64,000 nt of DNA from Pontivivens sp032464575. GTDB taxonomy: Bacteria > Pseudomonadota > Alphaproteobacteria > Rhodobacterales > Rhodobacteraceae. The DNA lies in the NCBI GenBank assembly GCA_032464575.1, contig JAWDKM010000001.1, forward strand, positions 372,001 through 436,000. The letters run 5' to 3'. The position numbers and the translations under genes were made by a program. The notes below the pieces were generated by a model, which was not told the DNA's origin, made no database searches, and saw nothing but the letters and a program-made list of their open reading frames with translations. This document shows, in pieces, positions 51,016 through 59,833 of the stretch (positions are counted from its first letter, which is position 1; each line of letters starts with the position of its first letter).

Positions 51016-52476
51016 TTACTCCCTTCCAGAATTCGGGTTGAGGGCCGCGACGGTGGCGCGGTCCACGCGAGTCTCTCCGGCGTCGAGCGCGGCTTTCTCG
51101 GCGGCGTCGCGCAGGGTCTTGGCGGCGGAAATGCGGGTGAGCACGGGATGCTCCGCGACGATCCGGTCGAGGAGCGCCTGAGCGTCCGCGTCCCAGGGCA
51201 GGTCACGGGTGAGCCGCGTCGGCGTCGCCGCGGCATCGTCCATCTCGGAGGCAAGCGGCAGCACGTGGAACAGCGCGTCGAAGAGCGCGTTGCACACCTC
51301 CTGCACCAAATACGTCGCGCCCGCATAGCCCATCATCGGCGTCCCGGTCGCCCGCCGGATCGCGGCCCCGGGGAAGCTCGCGGGGATGAAGGCGGGCTTC
51401 GGCCCGTGGCCGCCGCCCATCTCGGCGAGGTACATCTTCTCGTTGATCGAACCGAGCACGACCAGCGGCCGCTTGCCGTGGATCTGGGCCCTTACGGCAT
51501 CGTTGTCGGTCTTCTTCCCGGCGACGCGGGGCGTCGCGAGCGCGCAGGGCAGCCCCATCTCGTCTTCGAGGAAATGGCGGATGCCGCGCGTATAGGTTTC
51601 GTTCGCCACCACCGCGAAGCTCGCCGTGGCGAAGAAGTCCTGCGTGACCGAGCGCCAGAGATCCCAGAGCGGCTTGAGCGTCGAATGCTTCTCCCGCGCG
51701 ACGAAGGGCTCGGGGTCGAGGCCCGTCAGCTCGCCGAGCTTGCGCAGGAAGAGGGTGGTGGATTCGATGCCGATGGGCGCCTGTAGATAGGGCTTGCCCA
51801 GCACCTCGCAGAGCCCGCGGCCGAACTCGCGATACATCACGACGTTGACGTCGGCGTTCACCAGATCCCGCATCCCGGCCACGTGGGCTCCGAGCGGCAT
51901 CACCATGTTGACCTCAGCCCCGATCCCCTCGACCAGCCGCCGGATCTCGGCGAGGTCGGAGGGCATGTTGAAGGTGCCGTACATCGGCCCGAGGATGTTG
52001 ACGCGGGGCTTCGCGCCCTCCTCCCGCTTCTTCTCCTTCGGCATCCGGCCCTTGGTCATGCCGAACTCGGTGAAGAGCCAGGTCATCGCCCGGTCGGCGG
52101 CCTCCCACTGATCCTCGTCGATGGTGCGCGGCAGGAAGCGCTGGATGTTGGTGCCCTGCGGCGTGACGCCGCCGCCGATCATCTCCGCGATGGAGCCGGT
52201 GACGACCACCGCGGGAAGGGCGGGATCGAGCGTCTTCCACGCCCGCTTCATCGCGCCTTCGGTGCCATCGCGGCCCAACTCCTCCTCACCGAGGCCGGTG
52301 ACGACGATGGGCAGCTCATGCGGCGGCAGCGCGTCGGTGTAGTGGAGGACGGAGGTGACGGGCAGGTTCTCGCAGCCCACCGGGCCGTCGATCACCACCT
52401 GCAGGCCCTTGGTGGCGCAGAAGGCATAGACCGCGCCCCAGTAGCCGCCGGCCCGGTCGTGGTCCTGGATCAGCAT
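51016..52476 (-). CDS. bchZ: Chlorophyllide a reductase subunit Z
   Basis: 486 residues, nitrogenase-like NB-protein homologue. With BchY it forms the catalytic component reducing the C7=C8 bond (ring B) of chlorophyllide. N-terminal GGYWGAVYAFCATKGLQVV and DGPVGCENLPVTS carry cluster-ligand Cys; TGSIAEMIGGGV and ILGPMYGTFNMPSDLAEIRR are typical. ATG 52476. Confidence 0.97.
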   Translation of the reverse strand: MLIQDHDRAGGYWGAVYAFCATKGLQVVIDGPVGCENLPVTSVLHYTDALPPHELPIVVTGLGEEELGRDGTEGAMKRAWKTLDPALPAVVVTGSIAEMIGGGVTPQGTNIQRFLPRTIDEDQWEAADRAMTWLFTEFGMTKGRMPKEKKREEGAKPRVNILGPMYGTFNMPSDLAEIRRLVEGIGAEVNMVMPLGAHVAGMRDLVNADVNVVMYREFGRGLCEVLGKPYLQAPIGIESTTLFLRKLGELTGLDPEPFVAREKHSTLKPLWDLWRSVTQDFFATASFAVVANETYTRGIRHFLEDEMGLPCALATPRVAGKKTDNDAVRAQIHGKRPLVVLGSINEKMYLAEMGGGHGPKPAFIPASFPGAAIRRATGTPMMGYAGATYLVQEVCNALFDALFHVLPLASEMDDAAATPTRLTRDLPWDADAQALLDRIVAEHPVLTRISAAKTLRDAAEKAALDAGETRVDRATVAALNPNSGRE

Positions 52477-52529
52477 GGGACGCCCCCCCTCGGTCGAGAG
52501 GACGACGGAAGCAACCGGCGCACCATGTC

Positions 52530-52552
52530 CCCTCCCCCTGTCAGGGGGAGGG
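52530..52552. repeat. Intercistronic hairpin / G-rich tract between bchY and bchZ
   Basis: CCCTCCCCCT (52530-52539) and AGGGGGAGGG (52543-52552) form a 10-bp stem with a GTC loop. The plus strand continues TTAGGGAGGGGG, giving four G-runs within about 22 bases. This sequence type recurs between genes in many alphaproteobacteria. Confidence 0.65.
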
Positions 52553-52582
52553 TTAGGGAGGGGGTATGCCGCAACACACCCA

Positions 52583-54163
52583 TCAGATCATCTCCGCGGC
52601 CTTCGCCGCGCGCGCCTGCTTGTCGAGCTTCTTCTGGTGCGCCGCGCGGAAGTCGGGCCGCAGGTTCGGCGCGCCTTCCCAGACCCCGGCCGTATCGCCC
52701 GCGCCGGCGCCTTCGAAGAACGCCTTCATCGAGGCCATGCGATCGCGGTTGCCGATGGCGGCGTTGACCACGTGCGCGAGGCTCCCTGCCCCGGCCACAC
52801 CCATCAGCGGCCGTGCCGAAATGAGGTTGGTGAAGTAGAGTGCGGGGACGCCCAGCTCCTTCGCCTTCTGCACCACCGGGGTCGTGCCGATGGCGAGGTC
52901 CGGCTTCACGCCCTCCATCGCCGCGAGGTCATCCTCCAGCGAGGCGCGGAACACGACCTTGGCGCCATGCGCCTCCAGCCACTCCCGGTCGGTGTCGGAG
53001 AAGCGGCTCCGCGCACAGGCGGTACCGACGTAAGGAACGGTCGCGCCGCTCTCGATCAGCAGCCGCGCGACCAGCAGTTCCGAACCCTCGTAGCCCGACA
53101 GCGTGATCGTCCCGTCGATCCGCGCGCCGCTCAGCGCCCCCCTGATCGCGGGCAGCACCGCGTTCTGCGCCGCGGCCACCTGCTCCGCTCCGATCCCGAA
53201 GGCATCGCCGATCGCGGCGAGCCAGGCCGCCGTGCCGTCATGGCCGACGGGCGCGGAGCCGAGCACCGGCCGCCCGGCCTCCTCGAACACCCGGATGGAG
53301 GCAGAGTAGAACGGATGGATCGCCGCCACGGCACCGCAGTCGAGCGCGGAATAGAGCTCGCGCCACTCGCGGCACGGCACCACCGGCCCGGCGGCAAGGC
53401 CCATGGGCGCGAGCATCTGGCCGATCATCACCGGATCGGCCGGGAACATCTCGCCCAGCAGCGTCACGGTCGGGCGGTCGGACAGTCCGGCCTCGGGTGC
53501 GGCCACCGGCCCCGCCTCGATCTCCTTGCGCGCGTAGTCGAGCATCGCGCCCGCCAGCACGTCCTTCGCCTCCGCATGGGTCGGCACGCCGAAACCGGGC
53601 ACGTCGATGCCGACGATGCGCACCCCGTTAATCTCGTCCGGCAGGAGCCGCAGCGGCACGCCGGAGGCGGTGGGCACGCAGAGGTTCGTCACGACGATCG
53701 CGTCATACTTCGCCGGATCGGCCATGTCGTGGACCGCCTCGCGGATGTCCTCGAAGAGCTTGCCGGTCACCAGCGTCTCGGAGTTGAACGGCACGTAGCC
53801 GACCGAGCGGCGCGCCCCGTAGAAGTGGCTCACGAAGGTCAGGCCATAGACGCAGCAGGCCGAGCCGCTCAGCACGGTGCCGATCCGGCGCATCCGAAGG
53901 CCCACGCGCAGGGAGCCGAAGGCCGGGCACATGCTCTGCGGCTTGTCGTGCGGCCCCTGGGGGTAATCGGCGGCGTAGCGGTCGAGCACGTCGGAGGCAC
54001 CGGCCGCGCGGGCCGCCTTCTCCATCTCGGCACCGGAGTGACAGCCGAGGCCATCCACGCCCGGGACCTGATCCGGCGTCGCGCCCGCGCCGAGCGGTCC
54101 CGGCGCGTCGGCCGGAACGGTCGCGTCCCGCGGATCGCCTATATGCCCGTCAGACGCTGTCAT
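52583..54163 (-). CDS. bchY: Chlorophyllide a reductase subunit Y
   Basis: 526 residues, nitrogenase-like partner of BchZ. Cys ligands are in LGCHSGAEM, KPQSMCPAFGSL and GSACCVYGLTF; VTNLCVPTASGVPLRLLP and VPYVGTACARSRFSD are family segments. The ATG at 54163 lies inside the end of bchX (14-bp overlap), suggesting coupled translation. Confidence 0.97.
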   Translation of the reverse strand: MTASDGHIGDPRDATVPADAPGPLGAGATPDQVPGVDGLGCHSGAEMEKAARAAGASDVLDRYAADYPQGPHDKPQSMCPAFGSLRVGLRMRRIGTVLSGSACCVYGLTFVSHFYGARRSVGYVPFNSETLVTGKLFEDIREAVHDMADPAKYDAIVVTNLCVPTASGVPLRLLPDEINGVRIVGIDVPGFGVPTHAEAKDVLAGAMLDYARKEIEAGPVAAPEAGLSDRPTVTLLGEMFPADPVMIGQMLAPMGLAAGPVVPCREWRELYSALDCGAVAAIHPFYSASIRVFEEAGRPVLGSAPVGHDGTAAWLAAIGDAFGIGAEQVAAAQNAVLPAIRGALSGARIDGTITLSGYEGSELLVARLLIESGATVPYVGTACARSRFSDTDREWLEAHGAKVVFRASLEDDLAAMEGVKPDLAIGTTPVVQKAKELGVPALYFTNLISARPLMGVAGAGSLAHVVNAAIGNRDRMASMKAFFEGAGAGDTAGVWEGAPNLRPDFRAAHQKKLDKQARAAKAAEMI

Positions 54164-55166
54164 AGACGACCTCGAGGCTTTCCTTCGGCTTTGCGTTCTT
54201 GCCGCGCATGTCCATGTCGGTGGCAGGCTCCAGCACCACGTCGCCGCCCGTGTCCTTGCTGTCGAAGAGGCCGAGCAGCCCGTCCTGATCGAGCGGCGCG
54301 GGCCGCACCGGCGGCGCACCGGCAACCGCCTCGGCAAGGCCCGCGAAGAGGTCGCCCCATTGCGAGGCGGAGGTGCCGACGATCTGGTAGTTCGCCGACT
54401 TCTTGCGCAGGTCGTCGTCCTGCGGGATTGCGGCGAGGATCGGGATGTCCACGGCCTTGGCGAAGGCCTGCGCCTCGCCCGTTCCGTCATCCTTGTTGAT
54501 CACCAGCCCCGCGACGCCAACATTGCCGCCGAGCTTGCGGAAATACTCCACCGCGGAGCAGACATTGTTGGCGACGTAAAGCGACTGCAGGTCGTTCGAG
54601 CCGACCAGAATCACTTTCTGCGCCATGTCGCGCGCGATCGGCAGACCAAAGCCGCCGCAGACCACGTCGCCCAGGAAGTCCAAGAGCACGTAGTCGAAAT
54701 CCCAGTCGTGGAAGCCTAGCTTTTCCAAGAGTTCGAAACCGTGGATGATGCCGCGTCCGCCGCAGCCGCGGCCGACCTCCGGCCCGCCGAGCTCCATTGC
54801 GAAGACGCCGCCGCGCTTGAAGCAGACGTCGCCGATGGCGACCTCCTCGCCCGCGAGCTTCTTCTTCGTCGAGGTCTCGATGATCGTCGGGCACGCCTTG
54901 CCGCCGAAGAGCAGCGAGGTCGTGTCGGATTTCGGATCGCAGCCGATCAGAAGCACGCGCTTGCCCTGCTCGGCCATCATGTGGCTGAGATTGGCCAGCG
55001 TGAAGGACTTGCCGATGCCGCCCTTGCCGTAGATCGCGATGATCTGGGTCTTCTTCGTGGGCTCGCCAGCGGGGACCTCCAGCGTTGGCTCGGAGGCCTC
55101 CTCCCGCAGGCGGTCGTGGTGGCTCTCCATCGCGTCGTCGCGCAGATTTGGGATGTCGAGGGTCAT
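54150..55166 (-). CDS. bchX: Chlorophyllide a reductase iron protein subunit X
   Basis: 338 residues, NifH-like ATPase dimer with a bridging [4Fe-4S] cluster. P-loop IAIYGKGGIGKSFTLANLSH (residues ~43-62), switch II and cluster Cys in GGPEVGRGCGGRGI and DFLGDVVCGGFGLP. It donates electrons to BchYZ. Start ATG 55166 overlaps the bchC stop by 4 bp. Confidence 0.98.
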   Translation of the reverse strand: MTLDIPNLRDDAMESHHDRLREEASEPTLEVPAGEPTKKTQIIAIYGKGGIGKSFTLANLSHMMAEQGKRVLLIGCDPKSDTTSLLFGGKACPTIIETSTKKKLAGEEVAIGDVCFKRGGVFAMELGGPEVGRGCGGRGIIHGFELLEKLGFHDWDFDYVLLDFLGDVVCGGFGLPIARDMAQKVILVGSNDLQSLYVANNVCSAVEYFRKLGGNVGVAGLVINKDDGTGEAQAFAKAVDIPILAAIPQDDDLRKKSANYQIVGTSASQWGDLFAGLAEAVAGAPPVRPAPLDQDGLLGLFDSKDTGGDVVLEPATDMDMRGKNAKPKESLEVVYDSV

Positions 55167-56104
55167 GCCGCTCCCTTCCAGTCGAGAACCATCTTCAGGC
55201 AGGCCGGATCTTCGAACGCGGTCCGGTAGGCGTCGGCGGCGTCCGCAGCCGGTGCGGTGTGCGTGATCAGCCCGTCGAGGGAGAGCGCGCCGCTGTCGAT
55301 CAGCGCGCGCGTTGCGATCAGGTCGTCCATCGTCCACTCCGCCGCGATCCGCAGCCGCGCCTCGCGGATGAAGGCGGGCGGGTAGGCAAAGGAGATCGGG
55401 GCGGCGTAGAAGCCGCAGAGCACCAGTTCGCCGCCCGGCTTCAGACGCGCGATGAGGCTGTCGACGAGCGAGGCATCGCCCGTCGCGTCGAAGATGCAGC
55501 CATAGCGGCGGCCCGGCTCGTCCTCGGGCGCCACGACCGGATAGCCGGCAGCGCCGCCCTGCCGCCGGGGATCGATCTCCCACACGGTCGGAGGCTGGCC
55601 GCCGGCCGCGATGGTCAGCCGCGCCAGCAGCCGGCCGACGACGCCGTGGCCTACGATCAGGTCGGGCAGCTCGTGGTTCAGTCCGGCGAGCGCGTGACGC
55701 GCGGTGGCCGCAAGGGCGATCAGCGTGCTCTCCGCGCCCGGGCCACCGTCGATTCGAAGCAGCCGGTCCGGATCGGTGGCGATGTGGGAGGCAGCGCCTC
55801 CGAACAGGCCGCGGACCTTGCCATAGCAGCTCGCGCCCGGAACGAAGACCCGGTCGCCCGGGCGGACGGCGGCGCCCGCCGGCGCCTCCACCACTTCGCC
55901 CGTGGCCTCGTAACCCGGCACCAGCGGGTAGCCCATGCCCGGAAAGCCGGGCATGCGCCCCGTCCAGAACAGCTTTTCGGTGCCGGTCGACACGCCCGAA
56001 TAGTCGATCTCGACCACGGCGAAGTCTTCCCTGCCGGGTTCGAGCGTCAGGGTGTCGACCTTGATATCTCCCGGCCCCTGCAGAATGACGGCACGTGTCT
56101 GCAC
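55163..56104 (-). CDS. bchC: Bacteriochlorophyllide a dehydrogenase (3-hydroxyethyl)
   Basis: 313 residues, MDR-family oxidoreductase that oxidises the C3 hydroxyethyl group to acetyl in bacteriochlorophyll a synthesis. N-terminal STGTEKLFWTGRMPGFPGMG and YPLVPGYEATGEVVEA form the GroES-like domain, with the Rossmann part at LIVGHGVVGRLLARL. ATG 56104. Two PpsR-type sites lie 72-115 bp upstream. Confidence 0.96.
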   Translation of the reverse strand: MQTRAVILQGPGDIKVDTLTLEPGREDFAVVEIDYSGVSTGTEKLFWTGRMPGFPGMGYPLVPGYEATGEVVEAPAGAAVRPGDRVFVPGASCYGKVRGLFGGAASHIATDPDRLLRIDGGPGAESTLIALAATARHALAGLNHELPDLIVGHGVVGRLLARLTIAAGGQPPTVWEIDPRRQGGAAGYPVVAPEDEPGRRYGCIFDATGDASLVDSLIARLKPGGELVLCGFYAAPISFAYPPAFIREARLRIAAEWTMDDLIATRALIDSGALSLDGLITHTAPAADAADAYRTAFEDPACLKMVLDWKGAA

Positions 56105-56175
56105 GACATCGCCCTCCCGAATTCAGTCCCGTTTCCGGACCCGCACCGCAACGTTGAACGAGTGTGCGGCCTTTA

Positions 56176-56193
56176 TGTCAGCTTAAATGGACA
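56176..56193. promoter_or_regulatory. PpsR/CrtJ site upstream of bchC (1)
   Basis: TGT-N12-ACA (TGTCAGCTTAAATGGACA). Pairs with the next site, 26 bp start to start. CrtJ/PpsR binds such pairs cooperatively and represses bch/crt genes aerobically. Confidence 0.85.
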
Positions 56194-56201
56194 GTCTTAT
56201 C

Positions 56202-56219
56202 TGTCAATCAATTTAGACA
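56202..56219. promoter_or_regulatory. PpsR/CrtJ site upstream of bchC (2)
   Basis: TGT-N12-ACA (TGTCAATCAATTTAGACA), ending two bases before the crtF stop. On the leftward strand the adjacent TTGACA could be a -35 box, so binding would block a bchC promoter. Confidence 0.85.
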
Positions 56220-56220
56220 G

Positions 56221-57339
56221 TCAGGACTGTCTGCGCGCAGTGACAACCTGCGTGATGAAGGGACGGCTCATCCTCGGCACCTCGACATCCACGAAGCCCG
56301 CTGCCCGTAGGAAGGCCGCGTGCTCGTCCGGGCTTCGCGGGCGGCCCGTAGTCATCGCGAGGGTGTAGAGGCCGAAATACGCATCCCCCGCCCGCGCGGG
56401 CCGGCTACCGCCGGACATGGGTTCGGAGATCACGAGCCGGCCACCGGGCGGCAGCGCGACACGAACCTTGCCCAGCAGGTCGCGCACGGCGTCGTCGTCG
56501 TGGTCGTAGAGCACGCGCACGAGGCTGATCGCATCCGCCCCGGACGGGAGCGCATCTGTCCGGAAACTGCCCGGAACGATCCGCAACCGGTCGGCGGGCT
56601 CGGCGCGCGCGACGACGTCCGGCAGGTCGAAGAGCGTTGCCTCCATCCCCGGCGTTGCCGCCAGCGCCGTCCGGAGGAAGGCCCCGGTTCCGCCGCCGAT
56701 ATCCATCAAATGCCCGACATTCTTCAGGCGGACGGCGCGCAGCGTCTCCTCCGCCACCAGGGTCTGGGAGGAGGCCATGAGGCGCGAATAGACCTCAGCC
56801 ACCGGCGCGGCGACCTCGGCATCACCCGTCACATAGGGCCAGAACCGCGCGAGCTCCGGCTGCGTCTCACCCCGCAGCAGGGCGACGGGATCGGCAAGGT
56901 CGCGGTAGAACATCGCATGATGCCGGATCATGTCGCCGAGCCCCGGAACGCCGGCGACGGCTGCCCCGAGATCGCCCAGCCGGTAGCCCTCCCCCTCCCG
57001 GTGCAGGAGATCGAGCGCGGCGGCCGCCTGAGCGAGCCGGCGGGCGTTGTCGAGCGGCAGGTCGGCGCGGGCGGCGATCTCGGCCACCGTCACGGGCCGC
57101 GCGCCGATCCAGGACAGCAGATCGAGCTCGACGCAGGCCAGCAAAACCTGGGAGTAGACGAATCCGGCGACCAGATCGTGGAGCCGCTCAGCCTCCCGCC
57201 GCGCGCGCCCACGGGTCGCCCAATGCCCCGCTGCCCAGCTCTGAAAGGACGGTGACGCGATACGGCCCAGGCGCCAGGCGCGCCACCGGCCAAGCAGGCC
57301 GCGCGGGCGCGGCCGTAAGTCAGACGGGATCGCGGACAA
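56221..57339 (-). CDS. crtF: Demethylspheroidene O-methyltransferase
   Basis: About 372 residues, SAM-dependent O-methyltransferase adding the 1-methoxy group of spheroidene. The N-terminal dimerisation domain (FVYSQVLLACVELDLLSWIG) is followed by the SAM site HLMDIGGGTGAFLRTALA and ISLVRVLYDHDDDAVRDLL. No ATG is near the expected N-terminus. TTG at 57339 overlaps the crtE end by 20 bp and is the likeliest start; the ATG at 57447 would overlap crtE by 128 bp. The start is uncertain. Confidence 0.9.
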   Translation of the reverse strand: MSAIPSDLRPRPRGLLGRWRAWRLGRIASPSFQSWAAGHWATRGRARREAERLHDLVAGFVYSQVLLACVELDLLSWIGARPVTVAEIAARADLPLDNARRLAQAAAALDLLHREGEGYRLGDLGAAVAGVPGLGDMIRHHAMFYRDLADPVALLRGETQPELARFWPYVTGDAEVAAPVAEVYSRLMASSQTLVAEETLRAVRLKNVGHLMDIGGGTGAFLRTALAATPGMEATLFDLPDVVARAEPADRLRIVPGSFRTDALPSGADAISLVRVLYDHDDDAVRDLLGKVRVALPPGGRLVISEPMSGGSRPARAGDAYFGLYTLAMTTGRPRSPDEHAAFLRAAGFVDVEVPRMSRPFITQVVTARRQS

Positions 57340-58189
57340 GGGACACGGGCATGATCTGCTCGGCCTGACGTCGAACCATCTCGCACAGCCGCGCCTCGCC
57401 CGGGCAGGACGGGATCGAAGCGATGGCCCCGCCGAGGATGTCGTCAAGCCGCGCGACCGCGCCTTCTACACCCAGCTCCGCCACGGCGTTGGGACGGCCC
57501 AGGGCCTCGTCCTGGCCGGAGGGCTTGCCGAGCGCGTCTGCATCCATCAACGCGTCGCGCAGGTCGTCGGCCACCTGGAACGCCTCGCCGATGCGAGCGC
57601 CGAGCTCCACCCAGGGCTCGGCATCCTCGCCAGCGGCGATCGCCCCCATGGTGGTCGCGGCGATGAACAGCGAACCGGTCTTCGCACGGTGATACGCGGC
57701 GAGGTCGACCTCGCTCTCGCTTTCCCACCCCTGCCCGGCGCAGATGCCGTGCGGCATCCCCGTCGCGCGCGCGAGCGCAGCGGTCAGGCGCACGGCGGGC
57801 AGCGGATCCGCCTCGCCCGCGCGCGCCAGGACGTCGAAGGCCGCGAGGATGAGGGCGTCGCCCGCGAGGACCGCGAGCGCCTCGCCAAAGGCCAGGTGGA
57901 CCGACGGCTTCCCGCGCCGCATATCCGCGTCGTCGAAGCAGGGCAGATCGTCGTGCACGAGGCTGGCGCAGTGGATCAGTTCGAGGGCGGCACAGGCCGC
58001 ATCCGTGGTGGCGGGCGCGGGATCGCCGCACGCCCGCGCGACCGCGTGACAGATGGTGGGCCGGATGCGCGCCCCGCCCGGCAGGACGGCATGACGCAGG
58101 GCCGCGGCAAGGCGTGGCGGGGCGCCGGGACCTTCGGTACGGGCGAGCGCCGCCAGGATGGCCGCTTCGATCCGATCGCGCGATGGCAT
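57320..58189 (-). CDS. crtE: Geranylgeranyl diphosphate synthase
   Basis: 289 residues, polyprenyl synthase making GGPP for carotenoids and the phytyl tail. First Asp-rich motif in LVHDDLPCFDDADMRRGKPS, second in FQVADDLRDALMD, Lys/Arg substrate-binding GGARIRPTICHAVA. ATG 58189 has GGAGG 7 nt upstream, preferred to a TTG four codons before. First gene of the crtEF-bchCXYZ-puf run. Confidence 0.96.
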   Translation of the reverse strand: MPSRDRIEAAILAALARTEGPGAPPRLAAALRHAVLPGGARIRPTICHAVARACGDPAPATTDAACAALELIHCASLVHDDLPCFDDADMRRGKPSVHLAFGEALAVLAGDALILAAFDVLARAGEADPLPAVRLTAALARATGMPHGICAGQGWESESEVDLAAYHRAKTGSLFIAATTMGAIAAGEDAEPWVELGARIGEAFQVADDLRDALMDADALGKPSGQDEALGRPNAVAELGVEGAVARLDDILGGAIASIPSCPGEARLCEMVRRQAEQIMPVSLVRDPV

Positions 58190-58204
58190 GGCGCCCTCCA
58201 AAAA

Positions 58205-58222
58205 TGTAACTTGTGGATTACA
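58205..58222. promoter_or_regulatory. PpsR/CrtJ site between crtE and crtD (1)
   Basis: TGT-N12-ACA (TGTAACTTGTGGATTACA), 15 bp from the crtE start; tandem with the next site, 25 bp start to start. Confidence 0.85.
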
Positions 58223-58229
58223 TCAAGAA

Positions 58230-58247
58230 TGTAACTTAGTTTGTACA
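58230..58247. promoter_or_regulatory. PpsR/CrtJ site between crtE and crtD (2)
   Basis: TGT-N12-ACA (TGTAACTTAGTTTGTACA), 29 bp from the crtD start. The pair can control both divergent promoters. Confidence 0.85.
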
Positions 58248-58276
58248 GCAAGCGAACACCTGTCAACCGGAGGCCC

Positions 58277-59833
58277 ATGCAGCACAAGCCCACCCTTATC
58301 GTCGGCGCCGGGATCGGCGGCCTCGCGGCCGCGGTGGTTCTGTCGGCCGCGGGCGAGCGCGTGATCCTGATCGATCGTCACGATCATCCGGGCGGCAAGA
58401 TGCGTTCCGTCCCGACGCCCGCCGGTCCCGCCGATGCCGGGCCGACGGTTCTGACGATGCGCAGCGTGTTCGACGAGATCTGCGCGGCCGCCGGTACCCG
58501 CCTTGAAGATCACGTGCGCCTGAGCCGCGCTCCCATCGTCGCGCGGCACTTCTGGCCGGACGGCAGCACGCTCGACCTGACCGGCTGCCCGGAACCGGAC
58601 GCGGCGGCGGTCGCGACGTTCGCCGGGCCCGGTGCGGCCCGCGACTTCGCCCGGTTCCATGCCGAGGCGCAGCAGCTCTTCGACGCGTTCGAGGCGCCGA
58701 TGATGCAGGCGGGCCGTCCCCGCCTCTGGCCGCTGGCCCGGGCCGCGGCGCGCCCGGCCCTGCTGCCGGCGCTGGCGCCCCGGAGCCTCACCCGCCACCT
58801 CGCGCGGCGCTTCCGCGACCCGCGCCTGCGCCAGCTCTTCGGACGCTACGCGACCTATGTGGGCGGACGGCCGGACGCGGCACCCGCGGTGCTGGGCCTG
58901 ATCTGGGCGGCGGAGGCGCGGGGCGTCTGGGCGGTGGATGGCGGGATGCACCGGCTGGCCGAGGCGCTGTCCGGGATCGCGGTCGCCCGCGGGGCGGAGC
59001 TCTGGCTCGGCTGCCATGTGTCGGGGCTGGAGATCGAGGAGGGCCGCGTCACCGGGGTGAGCCTGTCCGACGGCACCCGGATCGCCGCGCGGCGCGTACT
59101 GTTCAACGGCGATCCGGCGGCGCTGCGCCGTGGTCTTCTGGGTGATGGCGCGCGGTCGGCCGTCGGCGCCGCCGCCGTCTCGCCCCGTTCGCTGTCGGCC
59201 CATGTCTGGAGCTTCGCCGCCCAGCCCCGGGGGCGACCGCTCGCCCATCACAACGTGTTCTTCGGCGCCGATCCGCACACGGAATTCGGCGCGCTGGCCC
59301 GTGGCGCAATGCCGGAGGATCCCACCCTCTACGTCTGTGCCCAGGACCGCGGCGGCGGGACGCCCGACGGACCCGAACGCTTCGAGATCATCATGAACGC
59401 CCCGCCCGCCACGGGCCCCGCAACCGAAGAGGAGATCGCGCGATGCCGGAAGGAGACCTTCGCGACACTGATGCGCCACGGCTTGAGTTTCGATCCGGAG
59501 CCGGCCGACAGCACGCTGACGACACCGTCGGACTTCGCGACGCTCTTCCCCGGATCGGACGGATCTCTCTACGGGCGGAGCCCGCATGGATTGACGGCCT
59601 CGTTCCGCCGGCCGACGGCGCGCAGCCGGATCGCGGGGCTCTACCTGTGCGGGGGCGGCGTGCATCCGGGAGCGGGGGTGCCGATGGCGGCACGCTCCGG
59701 CCTGCACGCGGCCGGGGCGATCTTGAGCGACCGTGCTTCGACCTCCACGTTCCCGCGGACGGCTACGCCTGGTGGTACGTGGACGGGCTCAGCGACTGCG
59801 GGCGCTACGGCATCTCGATCATCGCCTTCATAG
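58277..59833 (+). CDS. crtD: Methoxyneurosporene/hydroxyneurosporene dehydrogenase
   Basis: 518 residues, FAD-dependent carotenoid 3,4-desaturase. Dinucleotide fold TLIVGAGIGGLAAAVVLSAA (residues ~5-24), DRHDHPGGKMRS, DAGPTVLTMRSVFDEI, and the C-terminal CGGGVHPGAGVPMAA carotenoid-oxidoreductase signature. ATG 58277 with GGAGG upstream. About 45 residues after the signature are low-complexity Ser/Thr, in DNA that also encodes the beginning of crtC. Confidence 0.95.
   Translation: MQHKPTLIVGAGIGGLAAAVVLSAAGERVILIDRHDHPGGKMRSVPTPAGPADAGPTVLTMRSVFDEICAAAGTRLEDHVRLSRAPIVARHFWPDGSTLDLTGCPEPDAAAVATFAGPGAARDFARFHAEAQQLFDAFEAPMMQAGRPRLWPLARAAARPALLPALAPRSLTRHLARRFRDPRLRQLFGRYATYVGGRPDAAPAVLGLIWAAEARGVWAVDGGMHRLAEALSGIAVARGAELWLGCHVSGLEIEEGRVTGVSLSDGTRIAARRVLFNGDPAALRRGLLGDGARSAVGAAAVSPRSLSAHVWSFAAQPRGRPLAHHNVFFGADPHTEFGALARGAMPEDPTLYVCAQDRGGGTPDGPERFEIIMNAPPATGPATEEEIARCRKETFATLMRHGLSFDPEPADSTLTTPSDFATLFPGSDGSLYGRSPHGLTASFRRPTARSRIAGLYLCGGGVHPGAGVPMAARSGLHAAGAILSDRASTSTFPRTATPGGTWTGSATAGATASRSSPS

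Noticed and set aside
58242..58258. Third PpsR-like site overlapping 58230-58247
   Set aside because: Spacing between TGT and ACA is 11, not 12.
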